64,000 nt of DNA, from assembly GCA_945874155.1 (NCBI GenBank), contig CAMCFO010000006.1:1-64000 (forward strand). The letters run 5' to 3'. Below are positions 56,101 to 63,575 of this stretch, one piece after another (the first letter of the stretch is position 1; each line of letters begins with the position of its first letter). This DNA comes from an uncultured Bacteroidales bacterium. Lineage in GTDB: Bacteria > Bacteroidota > Bacteroidia > Bacteroidales > UBA932. The notes under the pieces were generated by a model. It was not told where the DNA came from and did no database searches. It saw only the letters and a program-made list of their open reading frames with translations. A program made the translations under genes and the position numbers.

Positions 56101-56345
56101 TCAGAATACAGAGCCGCATCGAAATGATGGAATCCAGCAATTCCATTTTCATGCATCCAGAGAATGTCCTTGCGAATGCCGTCCTTGCTGATGTTTCCAT
56201 TCATCCAGTGCCACCAGACCTGAGGCCGGGCCTCCTCCGGCGGATTTTTGAAGCCCTCTTCCAATTCTGAAAGAGAGACTTCGTTTGTGCTGCAGCAGGT
56301 CAACAGGAATATGACCGGCAAGAGGAAAAGAAGTGCGTTCCGCAT
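53187..56345 (-). CDS. GH106 alpha-L-rhamnosidase-like lipoprotein
   Basis: The 1052-residue protein has a lipoprotein signal (LLTCC) and the GH106 opening PPEEARPQVWWHWMNGNISKDGIRKDILWM (about 35-65, shown in parts by ARPQVWWHWM and GNIS), followed by the long barrel region and a C-terminal sugar-binding sandwich (about 920-1050, SEGKLMLDLGSVKNLAEVYVNG). The length suits GH106. These enzymes remove alpha-linked rhamnose in pectic side chains or bacterial/plant glycosides. It is the last gene of this part of the second glycan locus. Confidence 0.85.
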   Translation of the reverse strand: MRNALLFLLPVIFLLTCCSTNEVSLSELEEGFKNPPEEARPQVWWHWMNGNISKDGIRKDILWMHENGIAGFHHFDAALYSEQIVDKRLIYMDEGWKDAFRYAISLADSLGMPVTIASSPGWSTTGGPWVNAEDAMKKVVWRKMRVEGGSHVSIDLPEGYNVPGNFLNRNNGVEGAHWYEDIAVIAVRLEDEDRTLEERLVRVSSDAEVKLADMVDDDLSTCTTASWIMYSFDEPQSFCSATVADQRERCWWRNEKADTSVVLEASDDGVDFREIARIPSNTVSYQVVSFPRVTAKHFRLRYPFAMAVYEYDLCSQNRVMLAPEKAAFTSPADLHDFPTPYSEGVSEPVDLTAFVRDGKLEWNAPEGKWMVYRFGASCTGKQNHPAPAEATGLEVDKLDPDAWMAYFRNYLEMYREASGGIMGKRGIQYLLTDSYEAQLQNWTPKMAERFLQRNGYDLKPWLPALAGVIIGDSEQTERFLWDYRMTIGQLFAENYCRLNDIVKDYGMRGRYTEAHENGKEFVMDGMDIKKTAQIPMSATWVPFRIATGTQGYMADADVRESASVSHLYGQKFVACESLTVPGDHKRAYTFCPENLKPTIDQEFAAGANRIVIHESAHQPRDDKFPGMGLLHYGQWFNRHETWAHLARVWTDYIARTSFLLQQGQFVGDILVYYGEDSAVCAEYGITPPALPQGYAYDYVSPGCLMDLSSRRGKVVAPSGSSYEVLVLGNNTDIMSVKVLRKLSELVENGVKIAGQAPTQMASNSDPAEEFARLVRNIWGQGRSNVFGSVEEALCCSANDVDGPEAVDFVHRNLGNTQIYWLSNKSEEPVSEELSFRVSGKKPQCWNPESGEISDVTYRIAEGRTYVSVDMMPHDAFFIVFSGKADLTEYTVPESETKELFEVTGPWEVAFQQGRGAPESIEMDNLVSFTESDIPGVKYFSGTAVYRKKVSLPESEGKLMLDLGSVKNLAEVYVNGERAAVLWREPFVCEIGQMARAGENDLEIRVTNLWVNRLIGDEQPGAERLTFTPAKFFGPDDSLLPSGLLGPIIVFTK

Positions 56346-56351
56346 AAACAG

Positions 56352-57245
56352 TTAAAATTCCAGTTCCGCACACACAGGATAGTGGTCGGAGATATATTCA
56401 ACATCGAGATAGCGCCGGTCCAGAACACGGAAACTGCGACACTGTGAAAAATTTGAATAGTAGATATAGTCAATCTGCATCGGCGTGGTCGGCGCAGGCC
56501 CATCCCAAGTGGGAGCGGAATCGGAATTTCCATAGAGACCCCATCCGTTGAACGAGCCCTTGTCATCTGAATCCACGGCACTGGAGCGTGCACTGGTCAT
56601 AATCGCATTGAGTCCATCCAGATCACTGCTTGTCGGAGGCATATTGAAATCTCCGGTCAGAATCATCGGAAGATTGTCCGGATTCATATTTGCCACCTCC
56701 CTTACAATCAGCAGAAGGCCGTTCTTTCTTGCCTCTGAACTTACGTGATCCAGATGAGTGTTGACATAGAAAAATTCGTGACGGCTCGGCAAATGCTTCA
56801 TCTTTGCCCAGGTGGCGGTTCTTTTGCACTGGGCTCCCCAACCATAAGAAGGGACATAAGGCGTTTCGCTCAGCCAATAGGTTCCCCAATCCAGGAGTGC
56901 GACACGGGTAGTATCATAGAATATGGCCATACGTTCACCTTTAAGCGCCCCGTCTTCCCGGCCCACTCCTATACTTTTGTATTCCGGAAGATTATCTTCA
57001 AGATATAATACCTGAAAATCGACAGCTTCCTGAAGTCCGAAAATATCGGGTTTCTGTTCATTTATCATAGCTATGCTGGCAGGCTTTCTTATATCCCAAT
57101 TGTTGGAACCGTCATCAGCATAACCGAATCTGATATTATATGAGATGACTTTAAGGCCGTTGTCCTTCCGGCTTTCACAGGAGAACAGCGACAACGAAAC
57201 GGCAAGCAAAAAGAGCCTTACAGCAAATCCGGAAATCCTTTTCAT
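56352..57245 (-). CDS. Secreted endonuclease/exonuclease/phosphatase-fold protein
   Basis: The 297-residue lipoprotein (lipobox LFSC) carries the EEP signature: SYNIRFGYAD (about 35-44), GLQE (about 71), NTHLDH (about 163-168), GDFN (about 198-201) and SDHYPV near the end. Family members cleave phosphodiester or phosphoester bonds. In a surface/periplasmic glycan locus it may remove phosphate from a phosphorylated glycan or be a nuclease. Its ATG overlaps the trehalase stop (ATGA). Confidence 0.8.
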   Translation of the reverse strand: MKRISGFAVRLFLLAVSLSLFSCESRKDNGLKVISYNIRFGYADDGSNNWDIRKPASIAMINEQKPDIFGLQEAVDFQVLYLEDNLPEYKSIGVGREDGALKGERMAIFYDTTRVALLDWGTYWLSETPYVPSYGWGAQCKRTATWAKMKHLPSRHEFFYVNTHLDHVSSEARKNGLLLIVREVANMNPDNLPMILTGDFNMPPTSSDLDGLNAIMTSARSSAVDSDDKGSFNGWGLYGNSDSAPTWDGPAPTTPMQIDYIYYSNFSQCRSFRVLDRRYLDVEYISDHYPVCAELEF

Positions 57246-58546
57246 ATACGATACTGTTTAAGATTTATGAGATAGTCGGAAGCATACAGGTAAGCCCCGG
57301 CCGTCCACCCCATAAACGGGGACATCTTGTATTCCTCATTTACTTCGAGATTGCCTTTTACGGCATTGTATTTCTCCCACAGGTTTCCCGTCTCCCTGAA
57401 AATCCGGATTGAGGAATCCACATATTTTCGGGCAATACGGGCGGCATCCTTCCTGTATCCGTATTTGTCAAGTCCTGCTATTGCAAGCACATTGCAACTC
57501 GGCCAGGCATTTGGGCTGTCCCACTGATAGACATCACTTCTGATGCCCTCCTCGCAGGCAACAATACCGTACTTGGCTTCAAGACGAGGAAGATTGTCCA
57601 CAATATTCCTGACCTGGTCCGCATCAGGGATTCCCGCCCAAAGGAGATTGAATACTGCTGCCGAATAGACTGTACTCCTGGTATGTGTGACATAGTTGTA
57701 ATCATAGTAAAGTCCGGAGTCATTGTCATAGCAATATTCATTTATCAGGGCAAGCCTCCGGGATGCCGTGCGTTCCCACTGTTTTCCGCCTTCGATTTCC
57801 AGCTGATATGACATCCAGGCGAAGTTCTTTTCATAAATGTAGAGATTCGCGTTGAGGTCAATGGGATTGAACTCTTCACATTTTGTATTGAAGCGCGGAG
57901 TGAAATCCCACCCGGATTCCGCTTCGGACAAGAACTGCGAGGCAATCCGGATTCGCTCCAAGGGCGATACATCATCCCTAAGGGACGGGATGCGCGTCTG
58001 AAGGTAGGTGTAGAAATTGGTCAGATACTCTTCCGAGCCCATATTGAAATGACGGTTCAGACCGCTTTCAGTCATCCTGTAAGTCATCCAGAACCGGTAT
58101 TCCTTCAACAGGGTGTTGTATGCAGCCATAAGCCACTCTTTGTCTTCCGTCTGTTCATACACATCACGCACCATCATCGAAGTATAAGGCGGCTGCGAAC
58201 GGTTGTTGGAATTCAGATTGGATGAGTTCGGCATATAACCGAATCTCTCTATCAGGTACAGAATATCATCGACATTGTTCCTGGCCTGCTCCACATTGCC
58301 CATAGACAGTAGGGCCAGATTGGTATAATATGTATCCCAATAATACAGGTCCTGAAACATTCCGCCGATTGTCGGAACGCTGAACGGCTTGGGTAGGGAA
58401 AGATGCCCCAGAGTGTCTTTCGGATAATAATATGTCGAGGCCGGCATATTGTGGCTTATGAATTGACGGACCATCTGGTCACCATTTGAACACGAAGTTG
58501 CAATGACTGACAAGCCGACGATGACCGGTATTATCGGGATACGCAT
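57242..58546 (-). CDS. GH37 trehalase-like lipoprotein
   Basis: The 434-residue lipoprotein (lipobox ATSC) matches GH37: an opening signature GGMFQDLYYWDTYYTN (about 61-76), the acid Asp214 in ESGWDFTPR, QWDSPNAWPS (about 341-350) and the base Glu391 in WEKYNAV. Length is slightly shorter than E. coli TreA. It would hydrolyse alpha,alpha-trehalose or a related alpha-glucoside outside the inner membrane. It starts two bases after the propeller-lipoprotein stop and overlaps the next gene by four bases. Confidence 0.85.
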   Translation of the reverse strand: MRIPIIPVIVGLSVIATSCSNGDQMVRQFISHNMPASTYYYPKDTLGHLSLPKPFSVPTIGGMFQDLYYWDTYYTNLALLSMGNVEQARNNVDDILYLIERFGYMPNSSNLNSNNRSQPPYTSMMVRDVYEQTEDKEWLMAAYNTLLKEYRFWMTYRMTESGLNRHFNMGSEEYLTNFYTYLQTRIPSLRDDVSPLERIRIASQFLSEAESGWDFTPRFNTKCEEFNPIDLNANLYIYEKNFAWMSYQLEIEGGKQWERTASRRLALINEYCYDNDSGLYYDYNYVTHTRSTVYSAAVFNLLWAGIPDADQVRNIVDNLPRLEAKYGIVACEEGIRSDVYQWDSPNAWPSCNVLAIAGLDKYGYRKDAARIARKYVDSSIRIFRETGNLWEKYNAVKGNLEVNEEYKMSPFMGWTAGAYLYASDYLINLKQYRI

Positions 58547-58548
58547 AA

Positions 58549-60360
58549 TTAGTAAATTGTTATTTTGTGAACTTTGTTGTGTGCGCTGTCTATGATGTAG
58601 AAAGCATTCTTTCCATCAGGGGAAGGAACAAGTTCAGCCGGCATAAAGCCACCATCAGGCCAGCCGGACACATTGCCGGATTCTATTCCAGAGAGGCTCT
58701 CTTGAGTTCCGTCATCCTTGAGTTTTGTCCTGTAAATCTTATTGGAATTATTTGCCCAGAGCAGCCTGCCTTGTGCATCCATCATCATAGAGATGACATT
58801 ACCTGAGCCCCACGCGATTGTAGTCACGTTACCTGATGTAAGATCCTTTGACCACAAACGGCTTTCAGTTCCGTCATCTTTGTGCGTTGCCACATACAAC
58901 TTGCTGCCGTCAGTGCACATAGAACGAGGCTTTCTCGGATCTCCGAAATAGAAATAGCCTTCATTTGCACCAGTATCAGAGCTGTAACCGCTGCTCTTCG
59001 AAAACTTTGCTACAGTGTAGTTATCCCTCTCAAGCACATACATATTGTTATCCTTGTCAAACTCTATGTCCATAAACCCACGGTCGGCGCCATACCATTT
59101 TGCATCCCCGTTAGAGTCATTGACGGCATAACCGTTTGACTTGTCATCAGGATTCACCCAACGCACATAACCGTTTGCTTTAGAAATGAAATACACTTTA
59201 TTGTCTGAGGCATTGTATTTAATTTTCCACGGATACACGCCGGTTCCGACATCCATAATTTTTACAGAAGACTTGTCTTTGAAACTATAAACCCAAATCC
59301 CTTCATTGGAACTGTTTATAGTTGACAAAGCCAGCCTGTCCTTATCTATGAAAGAAGCTCCGTTAAGTTGTCCGGCAAGGTCTGCGGGCATCGCAACCAC
59401 GTCAGCCTCGCAGATATAGACAGGGTCGGCAGTAGTTCTGACATTGATTTCACGAATCTTGCCGGCGTTGAAAGAAACTGCTGACGGAAGAGTCATACTG
59501 TTCTCATAGCTTTTGCTCTCGCCATTGACTTCACCAGTGACTGTAATTCTCAGCAAGGTTCCTGCCTGCGCAACAAATGGCTTTATTGCAGCATAAACTT
59601 CCGCATATTGGACTCCGTTTGACTTCACATTGCCCAAAACAATCTCAGTCTGGTTTATATCCAGCTGCATAGAAGTTTTTGCATCGACAGCAGTGAATAC
59701 CGGTTCCCCCTGTGTCAAGTCCACAGTAAAAGTGCCTACGATTGCCTCATCTCCGATTTTCACCCAAATATTCTTGAGTTTGAAGTCACTGTCAAAATAA
59801 GTGTTAAGCACCTTGAACTTGAGAAGGGCCGCCATATTCTTCATCTGAAGATTGACTGAGTTTGTACCTAAGTCGCAGGTAGCCTTTCCCCACAAAGGAA
59901 TATTGACTCCGCATATATTTGACATTGAGCCGTTCCCTCCGACCTGCGACTGAACTGCCGTGGAAGTGGCGATGGTAACAGGAATACAGGTCGGGTTTAT
60001 GGCAGTTTCACTTTCAGTGTATGGATACACAGCGTACCAATCATACGAAGCTGCCGGGTCAATTGTGCCGTTCAGGGAGCCGGTGAATTTGTTTGATGCG
60101 AGATTGGCCTCCGTAATTACAAAAGGATTGTCCTTGGTGTATTCAGAATTACCTGCTGGAGCGTGATAGAGTGTAATCCTGTCTCCGGCAACCCACTTGG
60201 TGTTCATCCCGTCGTTGGCTGTCTTTGTTTCGGAAACTGAAGCGGTGATTGAGAATCCATCTGAACTTGTATCAGGTCTGGAGTTCACGACGTTTTCTTT
60301 TGCACACGAAGAGAAAAGAAGAGCTGCAATCCCAACTATGTAAGAAATATATGTTTTCAT
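58549..60360 (-). CDS. Fimbrillin-like lipoprotein with C-terminal beta-propeller
   Basis: From ATG 60360 the protein is 603 residues with a lipoprotein signal (ALLFSSC). The N-terminal part (about 40-310) is Mfa/FimB-like (NTKWVAGDRITLYHAP, then an ending KIREINVRT). The second half (about 325-603) is a beta-propeller with NHL/SMP-30-like blades such as DIEFDKDNNMYVLERDN and MMMDAQGRLLWANNSN. It follows the 44-residue YISP ORF by six bases. A codon at 60366 (TTG) opens the frame slightly earlier but is not favoured. Probably a surface glycan-binding protein. Confidence 0.7.
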   Translation of the reverse strand: MKTYISYIVGIAALLFSSCAKENVVNSRPDTSSDGFSITASVSETKTANDGMNTKWVAGDRITLYHAPAGNSEYTKDNPFVITEANLASNKFTGSLNGTIDPAASYDWYAVYPYTESETAINPTCIPVTIATSTAVQSQVGGNGSMSNICGVNIPLWGKATCDLGTNSVNLQMKNMAALLKFKVLNTYFDSDFKLKNIWVKIGDEAIVGTFTVDLTQGEPVFTAVDAKTSMQLDINQTEIVLGNVKSNGVQYAEVYAAIKPFVAQAGTLLRITVTGEVNGESKSYENSMTLPSAVSFNAGKIREINVRTTADPVYICEADVVAMPADLAGQLNGASFIDKDRLALSTINSSNEGIWVYSFKDKSSVKIMDVGTGVYPWKIKYNASDNKVYFISKANGYVRWVNPDDKSNGYAVNDSNGDAKWYGADRGFMDIEFDKDNNMYVLERDNYTVAKFSKSSGYSSDTGANEGYFYFGDPRKPRSMCTDGSKLYVATHKDDGTESRLWSKDLTSGNVTTIAWGSGNVISMMMDAQGRLLWANNSNKIYRTKLKDDGTQESLSGIESGNVSGWPDGGFMPAELVPSPDGKNAFYIIDSAHNKVHKITIY

Positions 60361-60366
60361 ATACAA

Positions 60367-60501
60367 TCAATATAAAGAAATTGTTTCATCCTCATTTTCC
60401 CATTTAGAGATTTCCATAGAGCCACTAGTTAGAAATCCCCCCCCCGCCAGGAAGTCCTGGACTGTGATGGCGGGAGAGATATAAGCAGTTGAATTGTTCA
60501 T
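60367..60501 (-). CDS. Small 44-residue YISP-motif peptide ORF with a G9 tract
   Basis: The ORF runs ATG 60501 to TGA 60367, starting 11 bases after the upstream gene and ending six bases before the next ATG. The peptide has YISPAITVQDFLAGGG (residues 7-22) and an acidic end SKWENEDETISLY. It shares YISPxI, a hydrophobic middle and the M-E plus Trp-containing acidic tail with the ORF at 22072-22227. The three glycines are coded by nine consecutive G. One G fewer or more leads to a stop within a few codons, so the tail is switchable in principle. Confidence 0.6.
   Translation of the reverse strand: MNNSTAYISPAITVQDFLAGGGFLTSGSMEISKWENEDETISLY
60437..60445 (-). repeat. G9 homopolymer inside the 44-residue ORF
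   Basis: Nine C on the plus strand. At nine G the small ORF is open; with eight G it reads GGDF then stop, with ten G it reads GGGISN then stop. A seven-base inverted repeat (60443-60449, 60468-60474) overlaps the tract's end, with an inner CCAGG/CCTGG hairpin. Confidence 0.8.
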
Positions 60502-60512
60502 ATTGCCAAGCA

Positions 60513-62045
60513 TTATTCAACGTTAAGAACAGCCTTGTGAATCTTGCCACCGTGGTTGTAGTCACCGATATACATCTCCACGCCTTCGGCATTAGGGTCC
60601 TGAGCGTATCCTTCCGGCCAGGAACCTGTTACCCAGCCTTTCCCGCCATCGTGTACGAATGCTACGGTTGCATCCTCATATCCTTTCTTTCCGGGTTTGA
60701 TTACATAGGTACCCATACTTGCATCACTCAGCCAGATACAGTCTCTGCTGTCCACCGTAAGTCCAAGAATCTCGCCCTTGAACCTTGCAGTGAGAGGATT
60801 GCGGAATTCACCGGTAGAAATTGCATCTGTACCTTCCTCCAGACTTCCTGCAATCAGAGTCTGTTTTCCATCTTTGTCCACAGAATACAATGCAGGGGCT
60901 TTATTTGTATTATTGTGCATTGCAACAATGAGATTACCGTTGTTGTCAAATGCCATATTCTTGACAGTTACATCATCAAAGTGAGTGAAGAGAGTCTTTC
61001 CGGCATTGTTCTCATCAGCAGTCTTGTCGCAGCTGTAAGCATCTTTGGCAAATTTCCAGACATTTCCGTCATTGGCTGTACAAACATACATATTGTCATC
61101 TTTGTCAAATTTGACTGTCATAGCTCCTGCAAGACCTGTGGCAAGGTCGCCAGCCTCCTTTGTCTCAAGATTGATCCACCTTACGCAGCTATGTCCCTGA
61201 AATGCCACAAAGAGCATTTTGGAGTCACGGGTATTCTGTGCAAGTCCGCGTGCACGACGACCGTCTGTCCTGCTATAGATAACATCAGACGCTCCTGTTT
61301 TAACATCTACAAGGCAGACTTCACCAGCTCTTGTTCCCATAGCCAGACGGCCGTCCTTGAGGAACAGCAAGCCATATACATTCTTTTCACTGCCCTCAGC
61401 GAGTTTGTCCGAAACATTGACAACCTCTCCGGTGCAATAATAAACATCCTTGTTATACTTGAACTGTGCAGGGGAATAAGCGGTCACGCCATTCACAGTC
61501 ACTTTAACATCATAAGAGCCCGGATCGTTATATGGAACTTCAACTGTGAGTTCGGTTGGGGTCGCTGCGATCACCACGGCAGCAATCTCACCGAATGTCA
61601 CGGCATTGAGACCTGCAACAGCGCTGAAGTTCTTGCCCAAAATTTTAATCTCATCCTGGTCATATCCGGATTGTGCGCTGAGAGACGAAATCATCACTTT
61701 TGTGCTCTCAAGGTATGTGAATTTGAGATTTTCAGTCTTCTGGTCTCCGAGAACCACTTTCACGACACACTCGCCAGGTTCATTCTCTGGAACGACAACG
61801 GAGATTGTGGTAGTTGTCGAAGACAAAACAGTAGCCTTAACATCTCTGAAGAACACCTCGACTCCGTCCCCGAAATTCTTTCCTGTAATGGTCACCTCAG
61901 TTCCCACTTCACCCTCAGAGGGATTGATGGCTGTAGTTTCGAGAGTATTACCCTCCCCCGGAACTGGTTCCGGTTCATTGTTCTTTGAACAAGATACCGA
62001 TGCAAGAGCCGCAGCTATTGCCAAAATGGACGCAAACTTTTTCAT
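60513..62045 (-). CDS. IPT/TIG lipoprotein with C-terminal beta-propeller
   Basis: The 510-residue lipoprotein (lipobox ASVSC) has two IPT/TIG immunoglobulin-like domains (about 38-112 and 115-200, marked by GTEVTITGKNFGDG and IKILGKNFS) and a propeller (about 205-510) with KFDKDDNMYVCTAND and AFDNNGNLIVAMHNN blades. It ends with GGKIHKAVLNVE, close to the propeller ends of its two neighbours. Such proteins serve as surface glycan-binding components in PULs. It precedes the small YISP ORF. Confidence 0.75.
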   Translation of the reverse strand: MKKFASILAIAAALASVSCSKNNEPEPVPGEGNTLETTAINPSEGEVGTEVTITGKNFGDGVEVFFRDVKATVLSSTTTTISVVVPENEPGECVVKVVLGDQKTENLKFTYLESTKVMISSLSAQSGYDQDEIKILGKNFSAVAGLNAVTFGEIAAVVIAATPTELTVEVPYNDPGSYDVKVTVNGVTAYSPAQFKYNKDVYYCTGEVVNVSDKLAEGSEKNVYGLLFLKDGRLAMGTRAGEVCLVDVKTGASDVIYSRTDGRRARGLAQNTRDSKMLFVAFQGHSCVRWINLETKEAGDLATGLAGAMTVKFDKDDNMYVCTANDGNVWKFAKDAYSCDKTADENNAGKTLFTHFDDVTVKNMAFDNNGNLIVAMHNNTNKAPALYSVDKDGKQTLIAGSLEEGTDAISTGEFRNPLTARFKGEILGLTVDSRDCIWLSDASMGTYVIKPGKKGYEDATVAFVHDGGKGWVTGSWPEGYAQDPNAEGVEMYIGDYNHGGKIHKAVLNVE

Positions 62046-62077
62046 TGTTGAATTTGGTTTTTAGTTAATGTTTAATG

Positions 62078-63547
62078 TTATTTGAATGAAATTGGAATCT
62101 TGATGATTGCCCCGTCGTGATGCCAACGGGCGCCGCTGTAAAGTCCGTCTCGCGAAGGGCTGAATTTCATACCGTAAGGGATGAAACTGTCGGAGATGCA
62201 GTCCAGTTCCGCATTTGAGTCTCCCTTTGCCAACTTGGCCACCCATACGGTCTTTGAACCAGCATCGTTCAGATATATGTCTTTCCTCTGCCGGTCAACA
62301 GTGAGAGTCGTTATTTCAGAGAAGGAGTCTCCGGTCTTGATGGCCGGGTCTCCCGGATATCTGCCCAAAAGCAATTGCTGCCTGGTGCTTCCGTCAGGTG
62401 AGACTCGCCAAAGACCGCAGTACTGTAGAGCTACGATGAAGTTGCCTTCCCAGTCAAAATCGAATGTGATTATGTCGGAACCGCTCTCTTCCCCTTCAAC
62501 ACAGCTCAAGTCCTTGAAATCAAACAACGGAACTGCATCTGTTGTTCCGGCTGCAACCTTGTAACAAGTCTTGCCTGAAGAACTTGCAACATACATATTT
62601 CCCTGAGCATCAAATCTCACACAGACAGGGCTCTGAATTTCCGGAACAAGGTTTATGAATGTGACAGCCGAACCGAGAGGGTCGAACCATCCCACCGTGT
62701 TGGACTTCGGGAACGCCCCATAAAGCATTCCGTCCGCCTCATTCAGAGTCAGTTCCGTACAGCGTTTGTTCTCAAGTTCATAATCTACGACCCAATCGGT
62801 CACCTTCAGAGACAGGAAATTGAATATATGGAAAGGATGTGTAGCTTCATAGGAACCGAAAATAACATTGTTATCATCAACGAAGTGCAGACAATTTGCC
62901 TGGACATACGATGCCTTCTCCACAAACTGGTCGTAATCCATCGTGCCGTACCGGAAGGATTCTTCACTTTCCATATCCTCCTTTCCAGCAACGGAAACGA
63001 CAAGTTTATGCTCCTCACCTTCATCAAAATCAGGAGCTTTCAACACAATCCTGGTTCTGGATGCCGATAGTATTTCTGCAGCTTTGCCGCCTATGGTAAC
63101 GGAGTTTTCTTCGAATACGTCACTAAAGGTGGAACCTGAAAGTGTCAGCTTTGTACCTCCCTCACCCACGAGAGGTTCGAAGAAGAATGGAGGGCACTCT
63201 TCACATTCGAATTCAGGACCGGTGAACTCTTTGTCCCCGACCTTGATTATTACAGGGTACCTGCCCTGAGGATTATAGGGAAGCTTGCACTTGAGCATTG
63301 TGATGCTGGTCTGCACAGGAGTCAAAGGCTCCCCGTTTATGGTAACCTTGTTTTCGCTCGGAACTGTTGAGAAGCCTGAGCCAACTATTGTAATGATATC
63401 AGGAGCCTTGCCGCTTTGGGGGTAGATTCCCGTAATCTTGAGTTCTGCCTTACCCTCGGTTGCTGCAAAAGGGTCCTCTGCCTGCGTGCAGGAAACCAGC
63501 AAGCCGAGAGAGGCCATTATTGTATATAAGAACAATCTTGTTTTCAT
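62078..63547 (-). CDS. IPT/TIG lipoprotein with C-terminal beta-propeller (second copy)
   Basis: The 489-residue lipoprotein (lipobox LLVSC) has the same plan as 60513-62045: two IPT/TIG domains (about 35-115, 116-195; DIITIVGSGFS, TKLTLSGSTFS), then a propeller (about 205-489) with VRFDAQGNMYVASSSG and DFDWEGNFIVALQYC blades. Sequence identity to the neighbour is low by eye, so the duplication is old or the two were recruited separately. It begins 28 bases after the YdcF-like gene's stop. Confidence 0.75.
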   Translation of the reverse strand: MKTRLFLYTIMASLGLLVSCTQAEDPFAATEGKAELKITGIYPQSGKAPDIITIVGSGFSTVPSENKVTINGEPLTPVQTSITMLKCKLPYNPQGRYPVIIKVGDKEFTGPEFECEECPPFFFEPLVGEGGTKLTLSGSTFSDVFEENSVTIGGKAAEILSASRTRIVLKAPDFDEGEEHKLVVSVAGKEDMESEESFRYGTMDYDQFVEKASYVQANCLHFVDDNNVIFGSYEATHPFHIFNFLSLKVTDWVVDYELENKRCTELTLNEADGMLYGAFPKSNTVGWFDPLGSAVTFINLVPEIQSPVCVRFDAQGNMYVASSSGKTCYKVAAGTTDAVPLFDFKDLSCVEGEESGSDIITFDFDWEGNFIVALQYCGLWRVSPDGSTRQQLLLGRYPGDPAIKTGDSFSEITTLTVDRQRKDIYLNDAGSKTVWVAKLAKGDSNAELDCISDSFIPYGMKFSPSRDGLYSGARWHHDGAIIKIPISFK

Positions 63548-63575
63548 AACTATTTGATTTTACAGGAAGAATTTA

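Noticed and set aside
60443..60474. Inverted repeat as a terminator after the IPT lipoprotein
   Set aside because: No T-run follows it on the transcribed strand and it lies inside an open small ORF.
60489..61988. A 499-codon open frame on the plus strand
   Set aside because: It is antisense to the IPT/TIG-propeller lipoprotein, which has a lipoprotein signal and clear domains. The plus frame shows no domain, low-complexity cysteine/histidine-rich composition and no start region.
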